DNA from: Melittangium boletus DSM 14713 | GTDB taxonomy: Bacteria > Myxococcota > Myxococcia > Myxococcales > Myxococcaceae | Direction: 5' to 3' | Assembly: GCF_002305855.1 (NCBI RefSeq) | Contig: NZ_CP022163.1 | Coordinates: 9,367,765 to 9,431,764, forward strand | Length of the DNA stretch: 64,000 bases | In this document: positions 18,312 through 26,215 of the stretch, one piece after another | How the letters are laid out: every line of letters starts with the position of its first letter | How positions within the stretch are numbered: the stretch's first letter is position 1 | Made by a program: the position numbers and the translations under genes | Notes under the pieces: model-generated | Told to the model about the DNA's origin: nothing | Database searches by the model: none | The model's input: only the letters and a program-made list of their open reading frames with translations

Positions 18312-19469
18312 ATGATTCCGCTCTACTACAACACGCGCAGCCTCTGGGCGCGGCGCCTGTCCACGGGCATCACCGTGTTGGGCCTGGGGCTCGTCGTCTT
18401 CGTCTTCGCCGCGGTGCTCATGCTCGCCAACGGCATCGAGACCGCGCTCGCCGCGGGAGGAGACCCGCGCAACGTCATCCTGCTCAACAAGGGCGCCACC
18501 AGTGAGCTGATGAGCGACGTGAGCCGCGATGCCCTGCGCCTGGTGGCCAGCCTTCCCCAGGTGGCGTCCTCGGCGACGGGAGAGCCCCTGGCCGCGGGCG
18601 AGCTGGTGGTCCCGGTGCCGTTGCCCCACGCGGACGGCCGGGAGTCCAACGTCAACATCCGTGGCATCGGCCCCCAGAGCTTCGCCATCCGGCCCATCGT
18701 GCGGCTCGTCGCCGGACGGGCACCCCGGACCGGGACGAATGAATTGGCCCTGGGCTCGTCCCTGGTGGGCCGCTCCCCAGGCGCCCGGTTGGGTGGTGAG
18801 CTGTCGTTCGCCAACCAGCGCTGGCCCGTGGTGGGCATCTTCTCGGCGGAGGGGAGCGCCTACGAGTCCGAGCTGTGGATCGACGGCAACCGGCTCGGGC
18901 CGGCCTTCGATCGCCCGGTGTTCAACTCCATCGTGGTGCGCACCCACTCGGTGCCGGTCCGCGATGCCTTCATGCAGGCGGTGAAGAACGACTCGCGCTT
19001 CACGCTCGACGCCAAATCCGAGCCCCAGTATTGGGCGGAGCAGGCCACCGAGCTGGCCACTTTCATCCGCGTGCTCGGGCTCTTCGTGTCCTTCATCTTC
19101 GGCGTGGGCGCGGTGCTGGGCGCGATGATCACCATGTACGCCCAGGTGGCTTCGCGCATCACCGAGCTGGGAATGCTGCGGGCGGTGGGCTTCCGGCGCC
19201 GCAGCGTGCTCGCCAGCGTCCTCATTGAATCCGCCGTGCTGGGCACGGCCGGGGGCGTGCTCGGTGCCCTGGGCGCGCTGGCCACGCGCTGGCTGAAGAT
19301 CCGCACCCTCAACATCCAGACCTTCACCGAGGTGAGCTTCGGCTTCACACCCACCCCGGAGATCGTCGTGGCGGCGCTCGCCTTCGGGGCGCTGATGGGC
19401 ACGCTGGGAGGATTGCTCCCCGCCCTGCGTGCCGCCCGGCTGTCCATCCTGGAGACGCTGCGCGCCTGA
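18312..19469 (+). CDS. ABC transporter permease, FtsX/MacB-like (second of two)
   Basis: A 385-residue paralogue of the preceding permease with the same topology: N-terminal helix near residues 17-40, periplasmic domain, then three helices with the loop ITELGMLRAVGFRRR. It starts 3 bases after the first permease and closes the operon. The ends of this gene and of the membrane-protein gene on the other strand are 9 bases apart with no clear hairpin between them. Confidence 0.9.
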   Translation: MIPLYYNTRSLWARRLSTGITVLGLGLVVFVFAAVLMLANGIETALAAGGDPRNVILLNKGATSELMSDVSRDALRLVASLPQVASSATGEPLAAGELVVPVPLPHADGRESNVNIRGIGPQSFAIRPIVRLVAGRAPRTGTNELALGSSLVGRSPGARLGGELSFANQRWPVVGIFSAEGSAYESELWIDGNRLGPAFDRPVFNSIVVRTHSVPVRDAFMQAVKNDSRFTLDAKSEPQYWAEQATELATFIRVLGLFVSFIFGVGAVLGAMITMYAQVASRITELGMLRAVGFRRRSVLASVLIESAVLGTAGGVLGALGALATRWLKIRTLNIQTFTEVSFGFTPTPEIVVAALAFGALMGTLGGLLPALRAARLSILETLRA

Positions 19470-19478
19470 CTCTCGCCC

Positions 19479-20051
19479 TCACACCACGACTTCACGCCGG
19501 GGCAGCACCTCCTGCGCCTTCTCGTCCGTATGGCAGAGGGCGAGGTACACGAAGCTGAGCGGCAGTGTGAGGAAGGCGATGGGGAACGCCAGTCCGGCCA
19601 CGGCCGAGAGCACCACCAGGACAAGGACGTTGAGGAAATACGCCGCCCAGTCCGAACGGCGCTGGAAGACGCGGAAGCTCTCGGAGAGCGCGCCGATGAC
19701 CGTGCGGCCCTCGGCGGCCAGCATGGGCGCGTGGAACCAGATGATGGACAGCAACAGCCCCGGCACGATGAGCGAGTACCCGAGGGCGATGGGAATTCCC
19801 ATGATCAGGGTCAGTCCCCAGCTCTTGAGGAAGTTGCCCTGCCGCTCATAGGCGGCCTGCCACCGCACCGGGCGTCCGGTGCGCACGCTCTCGAGCGTTT
19901 CCTGGAGCAGGTTGAAGGCGAACCACGGCCCCGGGATGATGAAAATCGAGCCGATCAGCACCACGAGGCTGCCTAGAAGCAGACCCGTGGCGTTGGCCAG
20001 GAAGAAATCCCAGGTGCGCTTGAAGCGGCGATCGATGTGCGAGTCCAGCAT
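19479..20051 (-). CDS. Small polytopic membrane protein of unknown function
   Basis: A 190-residue protein with four or five membrane segments: LLLGSLVVLIGSIFIIPGPW, LTLIMGIPIALGYSLIVPGLLL and a long C-terminal hydrophobic pair. Overall layout resembles small DUF975/DUF4013-like integral membrane proteins, but I cannot assign a family. The ATG at 20051 is chosen because AAGGAG lies 9 bases ahead; in-frame ATGs at 20069 and further upstream lack such a site. It is transcribed in the same direction as the Lnb-like gene, 142 bp downstream of it. Confidence 0.72.
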   Translation of the reverse strand: MLDSHIDRRFKRTWDFFLANATGLLLGSLVVLIGSIFIIPGPWFAFNLLQETLESVRTGRPVRWQAAYERQGNFLKSWGLTLIMGIPIALGYSLIVPGLLLSIIWFHAPMLAAEGRTVIGALSESFRVFQRRSDWAAYFLNVLVLVVLSAVAGLAFPIAFLTLPLSFVYLALCHTDEKAQEVLPRREVVV

Positions 20052-20193
20052 GGTGTGAGGCTCCTTCATTCGAGCGACTTGCTCCGCTCTCTCCATGTGT
20101 CTGTACGCATGGACGCTCAACCTCTTGCATGTGTGATTCGGGCCTCGGGCCCGCCAGGGGCTCGCCTGGCCGGTCCCCCCTCGGAGAGCACGG

Positions 20194-22920
20194 TCACAAC
20201 AGCTCCATGGCCACGTCCAGATGGGGCTCGGCCCGGCCCTCCCAGAGGACCCGGGCACGAGGCGACACCCGCAGCGCCCGGTGTCGCCATTGACCCACCA
20301 GCCAGTCCACCTGGAGTGAGGCCTCCGCCTCGTGCCGCAACCCGCGCGAGAGGATGAACATGGGAGCCCAGGAGGCCTCCAGACGGATGGCGTTGAGCGA
20401 CGAGCCCGGGAGCGCCACGCGCTGGGAGAAGGAGAACCGGGGCCCTCCCGCGGGCGCGAGTTCCTGTCCCCAGCGCAGCGCCGCCCGGCCTCCCACTCCC
20501 AACGCGGCGTAGTGCCGGAAACCCGGGCTCTCCTCCACCACCAGCAAGGCCTCCGCCTGGACGGTGGCGCGGTGCGGCAGGTCGCGCGTCTTCTCCTGGG
20601 ACTCGAGCAACACCTCCATGCCCCAACCCAGCTCGTCGAACGGGGTGTTCCGGTGCCAGGGCGGCTCGCGCAACAAGGTCCGGTAGCCCAGGAGCGTGAG
20701 CCGCGAGTCCAGCACCCGCGGCAACCCCAGCACCGGCTCCAGGCGCAGCTCGCCATCGAGCACGCGCAGCTCGCTGCTGGGCCGGAAGCCGTGCAGGAAC
20801 GACTCGCCCAGACCCTCTCTCAGCGCCGCGGTGCGCAGGGCCAGCACCGGCCGGGCGCTCCCCAGGGGCCGCGCATCCATGCCCACGCCCACCGAGAACC
20901 GGGCCGCGCCCGAGGCATGCAGCGAGCGCGAGGCCCGCGCCCGCTCCTCCTGCATCTTGTGCGCGCGATCCCGCTCCAGGAAGTCCAGTGCGTCCACGTG
21001 GGCCAGGACTCCCGATTGCAGGGCTCCCTGGACGTCGGTGGCGGTGATGAAGGTGTCCTCGATCGCCCGCGCCCGCGCGAGGACCTGGGCTTCCTCGATG
21101 GTGGGCTCGCGCTTGTCCGCGGTAGCCAGTGCCTGCTCGAACAGGGCGATGCGATCGAGCGCCGCGAGACGCCGCTGCACCTCGTCCTCCCGCTCGAAGG
21201 TGAGTTGACGCTCCCGCTCCGCGTCCCGCTGGGTGGGCATCGCCACGTGCACCTTCACCAGCAGGTCGCGCTCCACCGCGAGGCGCCGCTCCTCACCGCG
21301 ATCCACCTCCGCGCGCTCCACCCGCACGGACTGGGCGATGTACTCGTGCACCCACTCGCGCACCGCGGGGGGCTCGGACGTGGCGGCGAGCGTTGCGTCC
21401 ACCAGCGCGGGCACCCGGGCCCAGGCCTCGCGGCGCTTGCCGGGCTCGGGGGACATCAGCCGCCGATGCAACAGCCTCCACCGGGTGGCCAAGCCGGGCT
21501 CCATGCGCGACACCAGCGCCTCGAGCACCCGCTCCCGGGACGCGTGGGCCCGCAGGGCGCGATCCCCCGTGGACTCGAAGTCATCCGGCACATGCTCCAG
21601 CAGGGGATGGCTCTCGCCGCTCCCCGGCTCCGTCACCTCCACGCGTGTGAGCGAATCCAGCGTGGCCCCTGGCAGCACCCAGAAGGCACCCGGCGTGCGC
21701 GCCACCCTGCCCTCCTCCAGCACGCCGTTGATGAGGAAGAGCAACGCGCTCGCGCAATTGTCGGTGGCGAAGTAGTACGGCAGATAACCCCGCCGCTCCA
21801 TCTCCCAGACGCGCTCGATCAGCCGTATCCGCTCGCCCTCGGTGAGCCGCAGGCGGAAGCGGCGGATGGTGCGCTGCTCCAACTCCAACGTCTCGTGCGA
21901 CAGGTCCCCCCGCGTCGCGGTGAGGAAGGCCAGCGAGAAGCCTCCGGACAACCCCTTGAGGATATAACCGGGGCCCGCCGTCTCCACGCCCGTCAAGGCC
22001 ACGGGCTGCACCACCGACTCGAAGCTCGGGCCCTGGACAACACTCCCCTCGCGCCATACCGGCCGCATCATCAGATGGCCGAACAGCGATTCGGGCTGGC
22101 GGCCCGTGGAAGCCACGAGCAACACCTCGAAGTGGGACAGCTCCCCGAGATTGGCCCAGGCGTCGAAGGCGGGGCAGTCCGGCCGTGGAGCCACCGACCC
22201 CAGCCCCTCTCCCTCCAGCAACTCCCCGAGCGCGCGCGACTTGGAGAACTCCTGACAGCGCACCCGCTCGTCCACGGACAAGGCCTCCTCGCGCAGGGAC
22301 TCCACCGGGACGAAGAACTCCTCGGCGAAGGTGGCCAGATCCAGGGAGGCGCTCTTCCGGCCTCGCGCGCGGCTGAAGGCCCCGTCATAGGAGAGACGCG
22401 AGGCCTCGGTGAAGTTCAGGGGCCGCTCGAAGGGAAAGAGCCAGCCCGACAACCGCCGCCAGCGCGCGGTACGGCTCCAGCCCCGCGCCTCATCCCACCG
22501 CCGCATCACCGCGTGCACCACCGCGCGCCGCCGCCACAACCGCTCCAGCTCCACGTCGGACAAGCGCGCCGTGCGCGACGTGGCCCGCCGCTCGCTGGAG
22601 GGCACGAAGGCGTAGAGGTGGAAGCGCCGCTGGCCCTCGCTCCACTCCGGCCGCCGCTCCGATTCATTGCCCATGCCCAGGGGCGCGGGCTCCGGATGCA
22701 GCACCAGTTCCAAGGGGCCGCCCGGAGGATGGCGCAGTGCGGGCGGCAGCAGGGCGAGCGCGGCCTCCACCTCGGCCACGAGCGCCGCGTCCCCCGAGGC
22801 GGGGGCACGCAGCACCAGTCCCGCCTCGGCTTCCAGCGCGCCGACGCGCTCGGCGAGCGTGCGCGCGGTGGCGGGTGATGCCACCAGCAGCGCCGTCACG
22901 AGCGTCGCCAGACGCCTCAT
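20194..22920 (-). CDS. Lnb/DUF4105 periplasmic-domain protein with barrel-like C-terminus
   Basis: A 908-residue exported protein with a signal peptide ending near PATA. The central part matches the DUF4105 (Lnb N-terminal periplasmic) family: the conserved His lies in SLFGHLMM (H282) and the conserved Cys in ATDNCASALLFLING (C389). Lnb enzymes in Gram-positive bacteria use a Cys/His pair to move an acyl chain on lipoproteins; the role in Gram-negative bacteria is not established. Residues from about 650 to the end are amphipathic beta-strands finishing in hydrophobic LL, resembling an outer-membrane barrel or beta-sandwich. The ATG at 22920 overlaps the stop of the Ser-rich lipoprotein gene (ATGA), so the two are coupled. 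Confidence 0.78.
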   Translation of the reverse strand: MRRLATLVTALLVASPATARTLAERVGALEAEAGLVLRAPASGDAALVAEVEAALALLPPALRHPPGGPLELVLHPEPAPLGMGNESERRPEWSEGQRRFHLYAFVPSSERRATSRTARLSDVELERLWRRRAVVHAVMRRWDEARGWSRTARWRRLSGWLFPFERPLNFTEASRLSYDGAFSRARGRKSASLDLATFAEEFFVPVESLREEALSVDERVRCQEFSKSRALGELLEGEGLGSVAPRPDCPAFDAWANLGELSHFEVLLVASTGRQPESLFGHLMMRPVWREGSVVQGPSFESVVQPVALTGVETAGPGYILKGLSGGFSLAFLTATRGDLSHETLELEQRTIRRFRLRLTEGERIRLIERVWEMERRGYLPYYFATDNCASALLFLINGVLEEGRVARTPGAFWVLPGATLDSLTRVEVTEPGSGESHPLLEHVPDDFESTGDRALRAHASRERVLEALVSRMEPGLATRWRLLHRRLMSPEPGKRREAWARVPALVDATLAATSEPPAVREWVHEYIAQSVRVERAEVDRGEERRLAVERDLLVKVHVAMPTQRDAERERQLTFEREDEVQRRLAALDRIALFEQALATADKREPTIEEAQVLARARAIEDTFITATDVQGALQSGVLAHVDALDFLERDRAHKMQEERARASRSLHASGAARFSVGVGMDARPLGSARPVLALRTAALREGLGESFLHGFRPSSELRVLDGELRLEPVLGLPRVLDSRLTLLGYRTLLREPPWHRNTPFDELGWGMEVLLESQEKTRDLPHRATVQAEALLVVEESPGFRHYAALGVGGRAALRWGQELAPAGGPRFSFSQRVALPGSSLNAIRLEASWAPMFILSRGLRHEAEASLQVDWLVGQWRHRALRVSPRARVLWEGRAEPHLDVAMELL

Positions 22921-23741
22921 TCCATGAGGCCCTGGGCCGCGAGGAACGCGCTCCCATCCTCCTGGAGCCGGGGCTCCGCGCCCGCGAGCTGACCGACCCG
23001 CCCGAGCCATTCCAGGGCCCGCTCGGGGGTGAGCCGGGAGGGCTGGGCGAGCGAGAGCAATTCCGCGCGGTGCTCGCGCAACACCTGGCCGAAGAGCCGC
23101 AGATTCTCGCGGCGGATGCGCGCCATCGCGGCCAGGTCATCGATGCTGGGGCCCGCGCCAAGCGCCAGATCCTCGCGAAGCTGGTGGGTGCGCGAGCGCA
23201 GGTAGGCCTGGGCGGCCTGCCCCACGGCCGCGGGGGGTGGCACGGCATGGGCGGCGACGCTGAACGCCCGCCAGATGACCACGCCCAGTCCGCCCACGGT
23301 GGCGCCCACGGTGGTGACGGAGCTGATGGGCGCGGATTCGCTCCTGGCGCCCTTCGAGCTGCCCGAGGACCGAAGTGGGCCGGAGACATCGGTCGGCTTG
23401 CTCGTGCCCTGGCTGGAGTTGCCCGAGCCGGAATCGGATTGACTCGAGTTGCCCGAGCCGGAATCGGATTGACTCGAGTTGCCCGAGCCCGAGTCGGACT
23501 GACCCGAATCCCCTGAACCGGAATCGGACTGGCTCGAATCCCCCGACGCCTGACTGGATTCGCCCGAACCCGCGCTGGAGTCTCCCGAGGCGCCGCTGGA
23601 ATCTCCCGAGCCCGCGCTGGAGTTGCCCGAACCCGAGTCGGAAGCACTCATCATCCCCGAGCCCACGGCCCTCGGTGTCTGACATCCGGTGAGCAGCGTC
23701 CAGATGATGGCCCCGACAACGCACGTTCCCTGCCGCTTCAT
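22917..23741 (-). CDS. Lipoprotein with Ser/Gly/Asp tandem repeats
   Basis: A 274-residue lipoprotein (lipobox LLTGC) of unknown function. After the lipidated Cys comes a ~110-residue low-complexity region built on a repeating Asp-Ser-Gly-Ser-Gly-x-Ser-Ser-Gln-Ser decamer, then a short hydrophobic stretch (TTVGATVGGLGVVIW) and a helical C-terminal domain. The repeat region probably acts as a flexible stalk. A TTG 12 bases upstream is in frame, but the ATG at 23741 has GGGGGAG just ahead. Its stop overlaps the start of the Lnb-like gene, which suggests that the two proteins form a surface or envelope complex. Confidence 0.75.
   Translation of the reverse strand: MKRQGTCVVGAIIWTLLTGCQTPRAVGSGMMSASDSGSGNSSAGSGDSSGASGDSSAGSGESSQASGDSSQSDSGSGDSGQSDSGSGNSSQSDSGSGNSSQSDSGSGNSSQGTSKPTDVSGPLRSSGSSKGARSESAPISSVTTVGATVGGLGVVIWRAFSVAAHAVPPPAAVGQAAQAYLRSRTHQLREDLALGAGPSIDDLAAMARIRRENLRLFGQVLREHRAELLSLAQPSRLTPERALEWLGRVGQLAGAEPRLQEDGSAFLAAQGLME
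23411..23640 (-). repeat. 30-bp tandem repeat array inside the Ser-rich lipoprotein gene
   Basis: A 30-bp unit recurs with exact period (GAGTT at 23416, 23446 and 23476), nearly identical for about three copies and decaying toward 23640. Each unit encodes ten residues. The near-identity at DNA level points to recent expansion. Confidence 0.9.
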
Positions 23742-23821
23742 GAACTCCCCCAAAGATGGTCACGTGTGAACTTGGCAGCGGAGCGCGGGGGAATGCACGA
23801 GGCAACAGATGACGCGGTGCG
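23742..23821. promoter_or_regulatory. Divergent promoter region
   Basis: The 80 bases between the start of the Ser-rich lipoprotein (minus) and the serine-hydrolase-fold protein (plus) must hold both promoters. No defined box is claimed. Confidence 0.35.
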
Positions 23822-24895
23822 ATGGCGCAAGAGGTACGCTGCGCCGGGCCCCTCATGACCACCGCTGACGCCGTCCTCCACGCCACCCGACGCTATCTCC
23901 GTGACCATCCCTCGGCCTCCCTGTGCGTGGGAATCACGCACCGGGGCGAGCATCATGTCCAATCCCTCCAGGGAGCAGCGGGCGCCCCTCCCGCTGTGGA
24001 TTCCCTCTACGCGCTGGGCACCCTCACCCAGGTCTTCACCGGCGGTCTCCTGGCGCTCCTGGTGGACCGGGGCGAGGTGCGGCTCGACACCCCCCTCCAG
24101 GAACTGATTCCCCGGCCGCTCCTCCCGGATGAAGCCGCCGGCCGCATCACGCTCGAGCAACTGGCGACGCACACCTCCGGCATGCCGCACGATCCGCCGA
24201 ACCTGCGGACGCCTCAACAGAACCCCTCGGACCCCTACGGCCACTACAGCGCGGCGCTCTTCGGAGAATTCCTGCGGGGCTACCGTCCCCAGCATCCACC
24301 GCCGCGAAAGCCCTCCGAGTCCATCATCGGCCAGGGCGTCCTCGGGCATGCCCTCTCCCGCCGCCTGCGGCTCAACTACGGACACGCCGTGCGGGACTTC
24401 CTCTGCACGCCACTGGGGTTGGGCGACACCACCTTCCGTCTCTCGGAGAGCCAGGAGCCGCGTCTGCGTCCCGGCCACACCGCCCGGGGCGTGGCGGTAC
24501 CCGGCTGGACCTTCCCGGCGCTGCCCGGAGCCGGAGCCCTCTACTCGACGGTGCCGGATCTGCTGCGCTTCCTCGACGCGAACCTCGGACACCAGGACGC
24601 CGGGCTGGGTCAGGCCCTGCGGCTCGCGCATGCCCCCCGCGTGAAGACCCGAGGCGGCGGTATGGGGCTCGGATGGAAGAGTTCCCAGGTGAAAGGCCAA
24701 TCCATCGTGTGGCGCGCCTCGATGATGGGCGGCACGTCCGGCTTCCTCGGCTTCTCGGCGGAAACGGACACCGGCGTCGTCCTGCTGTCGGATCACACGG
24801 GCGGGTTCCTGGCCTCGCTCCTCCGCCGGACCCCGTTGGAGACGCCGGGATTCGACCTGCTAGAGTCACCCCTCCAAACAAAGGCAACCCCATGA
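23822..24895 (+). CDS. Beta-lactamase/serine-hydrolase fold protein with degenerate active site
   Basis: A 357-residue protein with the overall layout of the class C beta-lactamase/serine beta-lactamase-like family: an early active-site helix followed by VFTGGLLALLVDRGEVRLD, LATHTSGMPHDPP, a GQGVLGHAL helix and a C-terminal GGTSGFLGFS strand. The chemistry is missing: the S-x-x-K motif is T67-L-T-Q70, the usual Y-S-N is E-S-I before the GQGVLGHAL helix, and the final H-x-G is M-G-G. Catalysis by the usual route is therefore unlikely; a binding or scaffolding role is possible. No signal peptide is evident. ATG at 23822; the ATG at 23855 is an alternative. Confidence 0.75.
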   Translation: MAQEVRCAGPLMTTADAVLHATRRYLRDHPSASLCVGITHRGEHHVQSLQGAAGAPPAVDSLYALGTLTQVFTGGLLALLVDRGEVRLDTPLQELIPRPLLPDEAAGRITLEQLATHTSGMPHDPPNLRTPQQNPSDPYGHYSAALFGEFLRGYRPQHPPPRKPSESIIGQGVLGHALSRRLRLNYGHAVRDFLCTPLGLGDTTFRLSESQEPRLRPGHTARGVAVPGWTFPALPGAGALYSTVPDLLRFLDANLGHQDAGLGQALRLAHAPRVKTRGGGMGLGWKSSQVKGQSIVWRASMMGGTSGFLGFSAETDTGVVLLSDHTGGFLASLLRRTPLETPGFDLLESPLQTKATP

Positions 24896-24932
24896 TTTGT
24901 GTCCTGCTCCTGAGCGCCCAGCCCCGAGCCGG

Positions 24933-25721
24933 TCACGACTTCGGGGGCGGGCTATCGAGGCCCTTTAGCTGTTCCTCGGCCATCCGCCGGTATTGCGGCA
25001 CGATCTCCACGGCGAGCACGTCACGCATCTGCTGGCGGGCACCTTCGAGATTCCCAGCGTCCCGGAGGCTCGTCATCCGGTACATCGAGCGCAGGAATCG
25101 ATGCTCAGCCTTCTGGAAGCGCGAGAGAATCATCACCATCAGGGCCTCGGCTCCTTCCGTGCTCTTTAGGGCCTCTTCCGTCTCGGCCTCGCTCACGGCT
25201 GCCGTGGGGGCGGTCCGGCGTAGGAGGGCACGCAAGTTGTCGGTGAGTTCCAGGGCGTGACCCTGCTGGATTCGCTGCGCGAGAACGGCGAGCTGCGGCC
25301 GGGCGGGCAGGTCCGGATTGAGGCGCCCCGTTGCGAGCACGTCCGCAAGCCCGGTCAATTCGTCGAGAAGGATTCCGGCCTGCTCCCGGTAGAGTGGGAC
25401 TACCTCTACGGCGAGTACGTCACGCATCTGCTGACGTGCCCCTTCAAGGTCGCCCGCATCCCGAAGGTCGTACATCCGAAGTCGTGCGTCACTCAGCCGA
25501 TCGGAGCCGTCATCAATGCGCGTGATGGTCTCTCTCAGTAACGTGCTGGCCGTGCTCCCATTGCGAAGAGCCTCACCAGCATCTTCATGGCTGATGCCCA
25601 CCTCTTGAGCGGTCCTCAGCAACAGGGCGCGCGTGCCTTCTGTCAGTTCCAGCGACTCGCCGCGTTCCAACACCCTCCGTGACAGTTCCCTAATGGAGTT
25701 CCAGTCGATTTCATCGGACAT
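24933..25721 (-). CDS. Protein with two tandem DUSAM-like (DUF2379) domains
   Basis: A 262-residue cytoplasmic, mostly helical protein made of an internal duplication: residues 1-125 and 140-262 each end with the same block (LRDAG-x-LEGARQQMRDVLAVE at 86-106 and 219-239). This matches the DUSAM domain, which to my knowledge is duplicated and expanded in myxobacteria and has no known function. ATG at 25721 is supported by GAGGAG 5 bases upstream; earlier in-frame starts are rejected. It begins 10 bases after the frame of the Cys-rich lipoprotein, so the two share a transcript. Confidence 0.83.
   Translation of the reverse strand: MSDEIDWNSIRELSRRVLERGESLELTEGTRALLLRTAQEVGISHEDAGEALRNGSTASTLLRETITRIDDGSDRLSDARLRMYDLRDAGDLEGARQQMRDVLAVEVVPLYREQAGILLDELTGLADVLATGRLNPDLPARPQLAVLAQRIQQGHALELTDNLRALLRRTAPTAAVSEAETEEALKSTEGAEALMVMILSRFQKAEHRFLRSMYRMTSLRDAGNLEGARQQMRDVLAVEIVPQYRRMAEEQLKGLDSPPPKS
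25005..25468 (-). repeat. Direct repeat from the internal DUSAM duplication
   Basis: About 65 bases at 25005-25070 recur at 25402-25468 with clear identity (both contain TACGTCACGCATCTGCTG or its one-base variant). The similarity is stronger here than in the rest of the two domains, suggesting selection or recent gene conversion. Confidence 0.8.
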
Positions 25722-25731
25722 GATTTCTCCT

Positions 25732-26116
25732 CTACTTCCGAGAACGGCACCAATCTTCCGGCCATTTGTGCTGCCCCTCACAGAGGCGGAGGCAATCGTG
25801 ACAATTACCCGTCCAGCCGTCGTTCTGGCACTTCACGTAAGACTGAATGCACTTCTGCTTCCACTTGGGAAGGTCTGCGTTGTTGGCGAAATCGTCCTCA
25901 TCCTCGTCAACAACATCGGAGCCGGTTCGCACAGCCCGAAGCACCTGATCAACCTCGGATTGCGTGGCTCCACAAGCGCCTACCGGGTCTTGAGGGTGTT
26001 TCTTGATGCAACAGGTCATTGCAGGTGGAGTGCGCCCTACTGGCCGAGCAACCGGACGCGAACAGCCCCCAAAGCAGAGCCACACCCATGAACACAACGG
26101 AAGTCAAGTGTTTCAT
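25732..26116 (-). pseudogene. Cys-rich lipoprotein gene apparently split by a frameshift
   Basis: The ATG at 26116 opens an ideal lipoprotein signal (MKHLTSVVFMGVALLWGLF with lipobox FASGC), but that frame stops after about 57 residues. The next frame, one base over, carries on from about 26045 with TPPAMTCCIKKHP, ATQSEVDQVLRA, DDFANNADLPKWKQKC and CHDCLRLCEGQH down to the stop at 25732. That is the Cys-rich body of a family I recall from myxobacteria, where signal and body form one polypeptide. One extra base (or loss of two) near 26040-26070 would explain it. Either the gene is dead, the sequence has an error, or translation shifts frame. The body reads as intact and under constraint. Confidence 0.65.
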
Positions 26117-26215
26117 GCGGCCAGCGTAGAACAGTCTCTTTTCGAGACGCCACGACGGGCCCGCTCGCAGGGGGGTGGCCGCTTGTGCTCCTTATCTGGT
26201 AGGTTAACCCGCGAT
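26117..26215. promoter_or_regulatory. Divergent promoter region of the accessory island
   Basis: A 99-base spacer between the Cys-rich lipoprotein (minus) and the DUF2381 gene (plus). The part next to the plus gene (CTTATCTGGTAGGTTAACC) is less GC-rich than its surroundings; no specific box is claimed. Confidence 0.35.

Noticed and set aside
20332-22878. An 848-codon plus-strand frame opposite the Lnb-like gene
   Set aside because: Shadow of a gene with signal peptide and conserved His/Cys motifs on the other strand.
23411-23640. Regular 30-bp repeats considered as a CRISPR array
   Set aside because: Units are directly adjacent with no spacers and are in frame within a lipoprotein gene.
24892-25260. 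A plus-strand frame starting MICVLLLSAQP at the end of the serine-hydrolase-like gene
   Set aside because: The ATGA overlap and hydrophobic start look gene-like, but after 20 residues it is only the complement of the DUSAM gene. A truncated gene cannot be excluded.
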